A stretch of 19,723 bases of DNA from Candidatus Latescibacterota bacterium (lineage in GTDB: Bacteria; Latescibacterota; UBA2968; UBA8231), in assembly GCA_003529325.1 (NCBI GenBank), contig DPVW01000265.1, forward strand, positions 750 to 20,472. Reading direction: 5' to 3'. A program made the translations under genes and the position numbers. The notes under the pieces were generated by a model. It worked only from the letters and a program-made list of their open reading frames with translations, searched no databases and was not told the origin of the DNA. Below, one piece after another: positions 7,796 through 15,306 of this stretch (position 1 is its first letter; every line of letters begins with the position of its first letter).

Positions 7796-8971
7796 TCAGC
7801 TCAAGGCGCGTCTTAATGTCAGGCAGGCGATCTCGGAGGAGGCACCGAAGCGCATCGGCGGGCCCCAGTATCCGGCACCCGAGGTGACGTAGATCCAGCC
7901 ATCTCCCCCGGCACGGCGCCGCAGACCCGCGACGATGGGTTGTTGCAGGGGCACGAGCAGATGCCACGGAAAGATCTGGCCTCCGTGGGTGTGGCCACTC
8001 AGGGTCAATGCCGCCTTGGTCTGCGCGGCAGAGACAGCCGCCGCCGGCTGATGGGCCAACAACAGGCGCACACCCTCTTCGGGCGCCCCATTGAAGACTG
8101 CGTTGGGGTTTGGTGTATGCCGAGGATCGTTGGGAAATATCTCGGCGCCAGTTGGATCCGGCAGGCCGCCGACGACGAGGCAGGCGTCGCCACGTCTGAT
8201 CACTTCGTGGCTGTTGCTCAATCTGTGCATGCCGAGATCGTCGATTTTTTCCATCCACGCCTGTGGATCCGAGTAGTACTCGTGGTTGCCCGTGCAGCAC
8301 CACACGCCCATGGGAGCCGACAGCCGGGCAAAGGGTGCGACCTCGGAGGCCAGGTCGATTACCGTCCCGTCCGCAAGGTCTCCCGTGAAGGCGATAAGGT
8401 CGGGCCTGAGTCCCTGCACGGCGTCGACGATGGCATCGACGAATGGTCTGCGAATCGTTGCGCCCACGTGCAGGTCTGAGATGTGGGCGATGCGCAGGCC
8501 TTCAAGATCCGGAGGCAGGTCGGCGACATCGATGGTGACCTCGTGGATTGGGGGACGGCGCCGGGCCAGATGGACGCCGACAGCGGCGATCACGAAGGCG
8601 ACGATGGGACAGAGACCGGCCGTGAGGGTGAGAAGTTGTGTGCGCTGCCCCAGCGCCAGGTCGACGGTGATCAATCGTTCGAGAAGCCAGAATGCGCCAA
8701 GGCAGAGATCGCGCAATAGAACGACGTCAAAGAGGATGATGGTTCCACCGAGGCAGAGATAGGTGATCCAGGCGACGGGACGATGCCAGCGCGCGGGGGT
8801 GTCGGCCCGCCGCAGGATGGCCAGCACGGCGATCGGCAGCAGCGCGGCAATGACAGTGGCCGCCGTCCACAACCAGGCGATCCAGGGCATGGGGTCAAGC
8901 GCCGACTGCAGACGCCACGCAGGATAGCCGTAGGCGGTGGTGAGCAAGACCAGGATTATGACAAAAAACAA
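7796..8971 (-). CDS. Membrane-anchored YkuE-like metallophosphoesterase
   Basis: The C-terminal domain (about 145-391) is a calcineurin-type phosphoesterase with the full metal set: ISDLHVG (164-170), GDLADG (197-202), GNHEYY (228-233), LAHQP (305-309) and SGHTHGGQI (325-333). This pattern is typical of YkuE/YaeI-type phosphodiesterases, some of which act on lipid substrates. The N-terminal 135 residues hold about four hydrophobic segments (1-15, 29-52, 66-85, 112-135), so the catalytic domain probably sits at a membrane face. The start is uncertain. The frame stays open far upstream, but there it only mirrors the SIMPL gene. I prefer the TTG at 8971, which has GGAG 8 bases upstream; a GTG at 8980 or at 9025 is possible. 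It is head-to-head with the SIMPL gene (28-base gap) and tail-to-tail with the coiled-coil gene. Confidence 0.85.
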   Translation of the reverse strand: MFFVIILVLLTTAYGYPAWRLQSALDPMPWIAWLWTAATVIAALLPIAVLAILRRADTPARWHRPVAWITYLCLGGTIILFDVVLLRDLCLGAFWLLERLITVDLALGQRTQLLTLTAGLCPIVAFVIAAVGVHLARRRPPIHEVTIDVADLPPDLEGLRIAHISDLHVGATIRRPFVDAIVDAVQGLRPDLIAFTGDLADGTVIDLASEVAPFARLSAPMGVWCCTGNHEYYSDPQAWMEKIDDLGMHRLSNSHEVIRRGDACLVVGGLPDPTGAEIFPNDPRHTPNPNAVFNGAPEEGVRLLLAHQPAAAVSAAQTKAALTLSGHTHGGQIFPWHLLVPLQQPIVAGLRRRAGGDGWIYVTSGAGYWGPPMRFGASSEIACLTLRRALS

Positions 8972-8979
8972 TGACAACA

Positions 8980-8983
8980 CTCC
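8980..8983 (-). promoter_or_regulatory. Ribosome-binding site deciding the phosphoesterase start
   Basis: GGAG (8983-8980 on the minus strand) sits 8 bases before the TTG at 8971, favouring that start over the many in-frame upstream codons. Confidence 0.4.
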
Positions 8984-8999
8984 GAAGGCGAGGGAATCG

Positions 9000-9713
9000 A
9001 TGAACCGAGTGAAGATACTGCCCACTCTTGGATTTGGCCTATTGCTGTTCGCCAGTCCCGGGGTGGCCCAGGACGTACTGGCGGGCCGGCACATCACCGT
9101 CAATGGTGGGGGCAGTGTACGGGCGCGGCCAGATCTTGCCATCGCCGATCTGGGGGTCACCGCATACGGGGAGACGGCGACGATGGCAATGGCGCAGAAC
9201 AGCCGCACCATCGCCTCCCTGCGACAGGCCTTGCGCGAAAATGAAGTGGAGGATGGGGATGTGCTGACATCGGACTTCAGTATCCACCGCGAAAGGGTAC
9301 AGCCCCAGCGACGTGGTGACGGTGCTGGGGAGCCCAAGGAACGCTTCGTCGTACGCAACCTGCTGCAGGTGACGATCCGCGACATCGACCGTGCCGGCCA
9401 GCTGCTGGACCGGCTTGTCGAAGCTGGGGCGAATGAAGTGCGCGGAATCCGATTCTCACTGCAGAACGACAAGCAACTGGCGTTGCAGGCACGGGAGCTG
9501 GCAGCTGCGGATGCGCGTGGCAAAGCGAGCCATCTGGCCCAATTGCACGAGGCGCGACTGGGCAAAGTACTGCGCATCTCCGAGTCCGGTGTGCGCGCTG
9601 TACGGCCGGAGGCGATGATGATGAAAGCCATGGATACTTCGAGTTCCACCGTGAGCGCTGGAGAATTGACCTTCGCCGCCCACCTGCAGGTTATCTACGA
9701 ACTGACGGAGTGA
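9000..9713 (+). CDS. Exported SIMPL-domain (DUF541) protein
   Basis: The 237-residue product opens with a Sec signal peptide (MNRVKILPTLGFGLLLFASP, with GVA-Q as the likely cleavage site near residue 24). The rest is a single SIMPL/DUF541 domain: ITVNGGGSVRARPDLAIADLG, a central VVRNLLQVTIRDIDRAGQLL segment, the ANEVRGIRFSL strand and the ARGKASHLAQLHEARLGKVL helix, all typical of the family. Known members (such as BP26/Omp28) are periplasmic or outer-membrane-associated oligomers of unclear function. I chose the ATG at 9000 over an in-frame GTG at 8937 because it is preceded by GAGGGA, begins directly with the signal peptide and avoids overlap with the divergent phosphoesterase gene. It is followed 6 bases later by a second SIMPL gene. 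Confidence 0.9.
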   Translation: MNRVKILPTLGFGLLLFASPGVAQDVLAGRHITVNGGGSVRARPDLAIADLGVTAYGETATMAMAQNSRTIASLRQALRENEVEDGDVLTSDFSIHRERVQPQRRGDGAGEPKERFVVRNLLQVTIRDIDRAGQLLDRLVEAGANEVRGIRFSLQNDKQLALQARELAAADARGKASHLAQLHEARLGKVLRISESGVRAVRPEAMMMKAMDTSSSTVSAGELTFAAHLQVIYELTE

Positions 9714-9719
9714 AGAATC

Positions 9720-10418
9720 ATGAAACCAAGAAGAGCGATGACAGTAGTGGTGGTGCTGTTGATGGGTTGCACCGGGGATACCATCGTGCGCACGGCGGCA
9801 GACAATTCAGAGAGCGTACAGGTTTCGGGGACCGCAAGTGTCCAGGTGACACCGAATGTGGCGGCGACGACGATTGGTGTGCAGACCTTTGAGGCGGATG
9901 CCGTTGTCGCGGTGACGGTGAACAACGAGCGTGTCGCCGCCGTCATCACTAGCCTCGAAGGACTGGGTGTGTTGCCGCAAGATCTGCAGACCAGTGGTTT
10001 TTCCATCTCACCACAAAGGGCCTACGCCGAGGATCGACCGGATTCGATCACCGGTTTCTGGGTGCGCAACTCAATCTCAGCGACGGTGCGTGATCTGACC
10101 ACCGTGGGCGCCATCCTCCAGGGCGCGATCGAAGCTGGTGCAAACGAGATTCACGGCCTGCAGTTCACGGTGTCCAATCCAGATTCCATCGAAGATGTCG
10201 CCCGTCGTCTCGCCGTCCAGGATGCTCGTCGACGCGCCGAGTCGCTCGCCGACGCAGCGGGAGCCAGCGTGGGGCGTGTGCTCAGCCTCAGTGAGTCGTC
10301 GGTGGCGGTGCCTTCTATCTTTCGTGGTGTGGCCGAATTGGATGCCGCCGCCGTGCCGGTGCAACCCGGTGAAGTCGATGTGACGGCCTTCGTCACGGCG
10401 GTCTTTGCCTTGAAGTAG
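9720..10418 (+). CDS. SIMPL-domain (DUF541) lipoprotein
   Basis: This 232-residue paralogue of the preceding gene has a lipoprotein signal (VVVVLLMGC, acylated Cys17) instead of a cleaved soluble signal, so it should be membrane-anchored by lipid. Its SIMPL domain shows VQVSGTASVQVTPNVAATT, GFWVRNSISATVRDLTTVG, GANEIHGLQFTV and VQDARRRAESLADAAGASVG, each aligning with a segment of the upstream protein. A GGAG 9 bases before the ATG, at the end of the upstream gene, and a 6-base gap indicate one transcript. The two may form a mixed oligomer or occupy different envelope faces; this is inference. Met at lipobox position -2 is unusual but tolerated. Confidence 0.88.
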   Translation: MKPRRAMTVVVVLLMGCTGDTIVRTAADNSESVQVSGTASVQVTPNVAATTIGVQTFEADAVVAVTVNNERVAAVITSLEGLGVLPQDLQTSGFSISPQRAYAEDRPDSITGFWVRNSISATVRDLTTVGAILQGAIEAGANEIHGLQFTVSNPDSIEDVARRLAVQDARRRAESLADAAGASVGRVLSLSESSVAVPSIFRGVAELDAAAVPVQPGEVDVTAFVTAVFALK

Positions 10419-10432
10419 GGGCGGATGGATCT

Positions 10433-10468
10433 GGCCGCAAATCGGATGTTCGGTTACCTTGCGCGGCC
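10433..10468 (+). promoter_or_regulatory. Inverted repeat abutting the amidohydrolase start codon
   Basis: GGCCGCAA (10433-10440) can pair with TTGCGCGGCC (10459-10468) with two bulged bases, ending one base before the ATG at 10469. There is no recognisable Shine-Dalgarno in this stretch, so the stem may affect translation initiation. It is weak and may be chance. Confidence 0.2.
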
Positions 10469-11311
10469 ATGGCTTCTCCGGATTCCGACCCTTTGCAGCC
10501 GATACGGGATCGCCTAGACGCAGGCGGTCCCGTGATCGATGCGCACGTCCACCCTCTCGACAACTTCGGTGGCTTCGACTTCGATGGTGTCGCCGGCGAC
10601 GTCGATCGATTGCGTGGCGCCGCCCGTCGCGCCGGGATCACACGGGCTTGTCTGTTTTCATTGCACAGCACCACGCCCCGAGATCCCACAGCCGATGAAT
10701 TCCGCGCCGCCAACGACTATGCGTTGGCCATGCGCGACGCATCCGACGGATTTTTTCTGCCCTTCTGCTACGTCAGTCCCACGACGCCGGAGGCGGCAGT
10801 CGCCGAGATCGACCGTTGTGTTGCGGGTGCGGGTATGGTGGGTATCAAATTGTGGGTGGCACAACGGGCGAGCGACCCGAGACTTGATCCGATCATGGAG
10901 CGCTCCGTCGATCTGGGGGTGCCCGTATTGCAGCATGCGTGGCGCAAGACGACGGGAAATCTGTCGGGTGAATCCACCCCAGCCGATGTTGCCGATATGG
11001 GGCGCCGGCATCCACGGGCGCGGATCATCATGGCCCACCTCAATGGCTGCAATCCCCGTGGTGTCGAGGACGTGCGTGCCTGCGACAACGTCTACGTCGA
11101 TACGTCTGGCGGGGATCCAGAGACGGGCATGGTCGAACTCGCTGTGGAACGACTCGGGGCGCATCGTGTCGTATATGGATCCGATGCGCCGATCCGCCAC
11201 TTCGGGGTGACACTGGCGAAAGTACTCGGTGCCCGAATCAGCGATGCCGACAAGCGTCGCATCCTGTGGGATAACCTGAAGAGCCTGCTCCCGGAGCGTG
11301 CCCGGTTATGA
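10469..11311 (+). CDS. Amidohydrolase_2-family metal-dependent hydrolase
   Basis: The 280-residue TIM-barrel protein has the metal site of the amidohydrolase_2 family: DAHVHP with H26 and H28, QHAW with H156, MAHLNG with H190 and GSDAP with D239. The whole ligand set is present, so it should be an active hydrolase, decarboxylase or lactonase. The substrate cannot be read from sequence. There is no signal peptide, so it is cytoplasmic. It follows the SIMPL lipoprotein gene by 50 bases and shares ATGA with the next gene, a degenerate paralogue. The ATG at 10469 lacks an evident ribosome-binding site, but no better in-frame start is visible. Confidence 0.9.
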   Translation: MASPDSDPLQPIRDRLDAGGPVIDAHVHPLDNFGGFDFDGVAGDVDRLRGAARRAGITRACLFSLHSTTPRDPTADEFRAANDYALAMRDASDGFFLPFCYVSPTTPEAAVAEIDRCVAGAGMVGIKLWVAQRASDPRLDPIMERSVDLGVPVLQHAWRKTTGNLSGESTPADVADMGRRHPRARIIMAHLNGCNPRGVEDVRACDNVYVDTSGGDPETGMVELAVERLGAHRVVYGSDAPIRHFGVTLAKVLGARISDADKRRILWDNLKSLLPERARL

Positions 11312-12060
11312 TCGACACCTGTGTCTGGACAGGTCACTGGGGGAGCTTCGCCATACCGGGGCAAGTGCATGAGGTCGTCGATTCGGTGACTGAAGTGGGG
11401 GTGACCGTATTGCTGCTGTCTCCACTGGATGGGGTGTGGGCTCACAACGCGCACCGCGCCAACGATATTGTCTATGCCGCCGCCACTGCCGACGAGCGAG
11501 TGCTGGCGGCACCGGTGATCGACCCGACGATGGCGACGTGGGAGGACGAGATTCGCCGCGCCGTAGACGAGGGGGCACGCGTGGTGCGCTGGTTGCCATC
11601 CTATTGCGGCTTCGAACTAGCCGCAGCGGACGACTGGACTCGCGTGACTGGCGCGGCCAGTCGCATACTCTGGGTGCAGACCCGCCTGGAGGATCCACGT
11701 CGCCAACACCCGCGGGCCGTCGTCCCCGACACGGTGGCTGCCGAGGTTGTCGACCTCGCTCGCAGGCACCCGCAAGTAACCGTCGTCGTCGGTGGCGCTA
11801 CATGGAAGAATCTGCTGGATCTGGCGCCGGCGATTCTCGGTCTACCAAACTGTTACGCCGACACCTCCCAGGTGGACGGCATGGACAGCCTGCTGCGCCT
11901 TGTCGATGCCGGGCTGGCGACGCGTCTCCTCTATGGCTCGCACGCGCCCCTGTTCATGCCGTTGGCGGCGATGGCGCGGGTGATCATCGATGTCGATGCC
12001 GACTCGGCGCATCTCATCCTGAACCAGAACGCGAGTCAATTGTTGCGTCTGCCGCAGTGA
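11308..12060 (+). CDS. Amidohydrolase-like protein lacking metal ligands (probable pseudoenzyme)
   Basis: The 250-residue product follows the fold of the preceding amidohydrolase but lacks its active site. The DxHxH position reads DTCVW (3-7), the QHAW position reads VQTRL (123-127), the MAHLNG position reads VVVGGAT (159-165), and GSDAP has become GSHAP (Asp to His at 212). Surrounding structure is conserved, for example NCYADTSQVDG against NVYVDTSGGDP, and LLYGSHAP against VVYGSDAP. The frame is intact, so this is a maintained protein rather than a decaying gene. The 4-base ATGA overlap with the active amidohydrolase suggests co-translation and perhaps a heteromer in which this is a structural or regulatory subunit. 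It ends 5 bases from the convergent oxidoreductase gene. Confidence 0.8.
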   Translation: MIDTCVWTGHWGSFAIPGQVHEVVDSVTEVGVTVLLLSPLDGVWAHNAHRANDIVYAAATADERVLAAPVIDPTMATWEDEIRRAVDEGARVVRWLPSYCGFELAAADDWTRVTGAASRILWVQTRLEDPRRQHPRAVVPDTVAAEVVDLARRHPQVTVVVGGATWKNLLDLAPAILGLPNCYADTSQVDGMDSLLRLVDAGLATRLLYGSHAPLFMPLAAMARVIIDVDADSAHLILNQNASQLLRLPQ

Positions 12061-12065
12061 GTTTT

Positions 12066-13175
12066 CTATTGTGTCGCGCGTTCCCGCCGAACCCGAGCCG
12101 GAACATCGTCCTGCCGGATCTCGGAGGATTGAATCCCCAGGCTGCGATCCGCAATGGGCAAGTCGACACGCCGACCACCCTGACGGTGCGATTCACGCAG
12201 GGCGACGGCGACTTCGAGGGCGGCGAGTCCGTCGGTGTCGCTGCACCGAGGTTTCGTCCCATGTTCGATTCCGTCGATCAGGTCATCGATTACCATCAGC
12301 CCCATGCCACGCATGCGCGCTGGCAGGGGGAAGGGAGTACGTGCCGGCACACCTCGACCGCGTGGGCCACCGGGGACCGTGCTCCACAACTCCCACTCAA
12401 GCCCACCCGCCAACGAGCGCACTCGCTGTTCGGTGCCGATCACATCCACTTCCCACGACGCCTGTCCCGTCGGCGTGGAGCGCAAAAAGGCGCGGACACC
12501 ATTGTCGAATGCGAAGTAGCCGTTGCCCGCAAGGTCGGCGTCGCCCGCAGCGGCGACGTCCGATTCCATTTCGCCGAAGACCCAGTTCACCTCACCCCCC
12601 GCGAGATAACGGATGAGGTCGATGGCGTGGGAACCATTGTGGGACAGTCCACAATTCGCGTAGGCCGTGACTTGCAGCACCTCGCCAAACTCACCGCTGT
12701 CGATGCGCCGACGCGTTTCGGCGAAGGAGGGGGTCCAGCGTCTGGCGCAGTTGACGGCGACGGTGACATTCTGCCGACGACAGCTGGCAACGATATCGTC
12801 CGCCTCGGCGAGGGTGAGTGCCAGTGGCTTCTCCGACCAGATGGCGCGCACGCCGGCGGCGGCGGTGTCGAGCAGGATGCGATGACGTACACGTGCCGTC
12901 GTGCAAATGCTGACCATGTCAGGCTGCTCGACGGCAAGCATCTCCTTGTAGTCTGCGTACACCTGTTTGGCACCCAGACCCCAGCGCTCGGCGAAAAGGT
13001 GCCGCTGCTCGTCATGCGGATCGGCGCCGGCAACCAGGTCGATGTGCTCGTGGGCGGCATAACTCGGTGCGTGGCAGTAGGGCAAGAACAGGGTACCGCC
13101 CTGCTCGATCTCGTCGTCGAAGGTACTGCCCATTCGTCCCAGGCCGATGACGGCCGCTCGATAGGTCATGCCCAT
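12066..13175 (-). CDS. Gfo/Idh/MocA-family oxidoreductase
   Basis: The 369-residue NAD(P)-dependent oxidoreductase has the Rossmann motif GLGRMG at 11-16, the EKPLALTLAEAD motif with catalytic Lys116, and SHNGSHAIDLIRYL with H183 and D186 in the substrate domain. Family members oxidise or reduce sugars, inositols and sugar acids. I use the ATG at 13175, just before the Rossmann strand (YRAAVIGLG). The frame extends upstream to 13232, but that part reads like non-coding sequence and would overlap the divergent phosphoesterase gene. An ATG two codons downstream (13169) is also possible. It is head-to-head with the 13225 gene (49-base gap) and tail-to-tail with the pseudo-amidohydrolase gene. 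Confidence 0.9.
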   Translation of the reverse strand: MGMTYRAAVIGLGRMGSTFDDEIEQGGTLFLPYCHAPSYAAHEHIDLVAGADPHDEQRHLFAERWGLGAKQVYADYKEMLAVEQPDMVSICTTARVRHRILLDTAAAGVRAIWSEKPLALTLAEADDIVASCRRQNVTVAVNCARRWTPSFAETRRRIDSGEFGEVLQVTAYANCGLSHNGSHAIDLIRYLAGGEVNWVFGEMESDVAAAGDADLAGNGYFAFDNGVRAFLRSTPTGQASWEVDVIGTEQRVRSLAGGLEWELWSTVPGGPRGRGVPARTPFPLPARMRGMGLMVIDDLIDGIEHGTKPRCSDTDGLAALEVAVALRESHRQGGRRVDLPIADRSLGIQSSEIRQDDVPARVRRERATQ

Positions 13176-13224
13176 ACTGTAAGTGACCTGCCTGCCACTG
13201 TCCATCAACGGGTTTCGGCTCGTC

Positions 13225-14025
13225 ATGCGCATCCACGCTATTTCTGATCTGCATGTCGATTATGCGGTGAATCTGGCGCAGGTTCAGTCCCTGTCCAGCG
13301 CCGACTACCAGGACGACATCCTGATCGTTGCCGGCGATCTGTCCCATCAGCAGGATCAGGCGGAAGATTTGCTGACAATACTTCGCGAGCGTTTTTCGCG
13401 TGTTTTCTTCACTCCGGGGAACCACGATCTGTGGGTTGAGGACAACGATGTGGAGGGTGGGGGTGCCAGCTCCCTTGATCGGCTCCGGGAGTTGCAGATT
13501 CTGTGTCAGCGGTTGGAGGTCGAGATGGCGCCCGCCGCCGTGGGCGAGGAGGTCTGGATCCTGCCCCTTTATGGTTGGTACGAACCGGCCTTCAGTGACA
13601 CATTGCACGCGGACACGCCAGTGGAACGTATCTCACGTCGGTGGGCAGACTTTCGTCGCTGTCGTTGGCCATCGGATCTGTTCGACGATGGTGAGCGGTG
13701 TCGGCATTTCGCGGCGCTCAACGAACAGCATCTGTCGCCTCCCCCCGGGAACAGGGTGGTCACCTTCTCACACTTTCTGCCCCGTCCCGAGCTTCTGCCA
13801 CCCGTCAAGCATCTGCGATTCAAGGAATTGCCACGTCTGTCTGGCACCCTCCGACTCGAAGCGCAATTGCGCGCCGCCGGCTCCAGCCTTCACATCTTCG
13901 GTCACACCCACATCCCGTGGGACGAGTGCATCGACGGTGTCAGATATCTACAGAATCCGCTGGCCTACCCGCACGAACGCAAACGCCGCGGGCAGCAGGA
14001 GATTCGATTGGTAGAAGTTGGGTAG
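13225..14025 (+). CDS. Cytoplasmic calcineurin-like metallophosphoesterase
   Basis: The 266-residue protein carries the metallophosphoesterase signature blocks: ISDLHVDY (D8, H10), VAGDLSHQ (D38), TPGNHDLW (N66, H67), TFSHFLPRPEL and FGHTHIPWDE. It has no signal peptide or membrane segment, unlike the window's other phosphoesterase. The insert around LPLYGWYEPAF and the SHFLPRPEL motif resemble uncharacterised bacterial phosphoesterases, and no substrate can be assigned. I chose the ATG at 13225 because it begins directly with the first beta-strand (MRIHAISDLH). A GTG at 13183 is in frame but adds a stretch without family character. No clear ribosome-binding site is visible. It is divergent from the oxidoreductase gene and ends 19 bases from the ABC permease gene on the other strand. 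Confidence 0.87.
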   Translation: MRIHAISDLHVDYAVNLAQVQSLSSADYQDDILIVAGDLSHQQDQAEDLLTILRERFSRVFFTPGNHDLWVEDNDVEGGGASSLDRLRELQILCQRLEVEMAPAAVGEEVWILPLYGWYEPAFSDTLHADTPVERISRRWADFRRCRWPSDLFDDGERCRHFAALNEQHLSPPPGNRVVTFSHFLPRPELLPPVKHLRFKELPRLSGTLRLEAQLRAAGSSLHIFGHTHIPWDECIDGVRYLQNPLAYPHERKRRGQQEIRLVEVG

Positions 14026-14044
14026 GAAGGTGGGTGGCGTGGGG

Positions 14045-15295
14045 TTACTCGTATCTCAAGGCGTCAATGGGGTTCAGCATCGCCGCCTGCCTGGCGGGAT
14101 AGTACCCAAAACCGACGCCGATGGCGGCGGCGACACCGAAGGACAGACCGATGGTCCACGGCTGGACGATCGTCTTCCAGTGGGCGTACAGGGTGATGAT
14201 CTTGGTCATGGAAAAACCCAGAAGAATGCCGATGATGCCACCCAACAGACTCACCATAACCGCCTCGACCAGAAACTGCGCCAGCACATCCGCACGACGG
14301 GCGCCGAGGGCACGACGGATGCCGATTTCACGCGTGCGCTCGAGGACCGAGGCGAGCATGATGTTCATGATGCCGATGCCGCCGACGACGAGAGAGATGC
14401 CGGCGATACAGCCCATGACGATGTTGAAGATGGCCTGCGTCTTCTGACTCTGCCGCATCAGTTCTTCGGGGATGGCGATCTTGAAATCATCGACACCACG
14501 ATGTCGTCGCTGCAGGATGGCGCGTACGATGTTGGCCGCTTCCTGCAGACGATCGGGATCGCTGACCTTGATCGTAACCTGCGTCAGTTCTGGATCTGTC
14601 GGGTCCCACTTGAAGCGCTTCAGGATCGTATTGAGTGGTACGTAGATGTCCTCGTCGGTGTTCCTCACCTCCAACACGCCACCGATCTTGCCACCGGCTG
14701 CCCCTTTGTCAGCGAGGACGCCGATGACGGTAAACCACTGATCCTGGATCTTGATCTGCTTGCCGAGAGCCTCTTCGAAGTAGAACAGGGAGCGTTTGGC
14801 ATCGGCGCCGAGGACACAGACGCGGGCGGATTCCAGCAGGTCGTCTTCAGAGAAGAACACGCCTTCGGCCATATGCGCATTAAGCACGTCCAGGTATTCT
14901 GGTCGGGTGCCCACGAGCATGGTCTGAAAGGAGTTGCTCTCGTATCGTGCCTTCGCCTTCATGTCGCGCTGCGGGGCAACGGTCTCGGCAAGGGGGCAGA
15001 TCTCAGCGATGGAGAGGGCGTCGTCACGAGTGAGACCCGCCGACAGATTGCTCGTGCCCGAATCCTCTTCTCCGGTGCCGTCTTCTTCGGCCGGGTTCCA
15101 GTGTTGGATGATGATGTTATGAATGCCCATCTGACTGATCTGGTCCAGGGCCTCCTGTTTGGCGCCCTCGCCGATGGACAACATGGCGATCACGGCGCCG
15201 ACCCCGAATATGATGCCGAGCATCGTCAGGACTGTGCGCAGCTTGTGGGACGTGAGCCCGGCGACGGAGAGATCCAAGGTCTCGCGGATATCCAT
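14045..15295 (-). CDS. MacB-type ABC transporter permease
   Basis: The 416-residue permease has the MacB/FtsX layout. TM1 (about 20-42, TVLTMLGIIFGVGAVIAML) follows the typical KLRTVLTMLG entry. A large periplasmic MacB_PCD domain spans about 45-285. The C-terminal FtsX domain has three helices, starting around FNIVMGCIAGISLVVGGIGI, then VEAVMVSLLGGIIGILLGF, and a last one near GLSFGVAAAIGVGFGYYPA. The motif ERTREIGIRRALGARRADV links to the ATPase, and the ending PARQAAMLNPIDALRYE is classic for the family. It is the last gene of the export operon, 11 bases after the first adaptor gene's stop. MacB-type systems use ATP to drive periplasmic adaptors and export peptides, lipids or small molecules; the cargo here is unknown. 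Confidence 0.93.
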   Translation of the reverse strand: MDIRETLDLSVAGLTSHKLRTVLTMLGIIFGVGAVIAMLSIGEGAKQEALDQISQMGIHNIIIQHWNPAEEDGTGEEDSGTSNLSAGLTRDDALSIAEICPLAETVAPQRDMKAKARYESNSFQTMLVGTRPEYLDVLNAHMAEGVFFSEDDLLESARVCVLGADAKRSLFYFEEALGKQIKIQDQWFTVIGVLADKGAAGGKIGGVLEVRNTDEDIYVPLNTILKRFKWDPTDPELTQVTIKVSDPDRLQEAANIVRAILQRRHRGVDDFKIAIPEELMRQSQKTQAIFNIVMGCIAGISLVVGGIGIMNIMLASVLERTREIGIRRALGARRADVLAQFLVEAVMVSLLGGIIGILLGFSMTKIITLYAHWKTIVQPWTIGLSFGVAAAIGVGFGYYPARQAAMLNPIDALRYE

Positions 15296-15306
15296 GTATG
15301 TGTTGA

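Noticed and set aside
8972..9649. Long upstream extension of the phosphoesterase reading frame on the minus strand (to 617 residues)
   Set aside because: It is antisense to the well-supported SIMPL gene and shows no family character before the first membrane helix.
11436..13247. 603-residue plus-strand open frame
   Set aside because: It runs across the pseudo-amidohydrolase in another frame and antisense to the oxidoreductase; the product is Arg/Pro-rich without domains, a GC-rich shadow.
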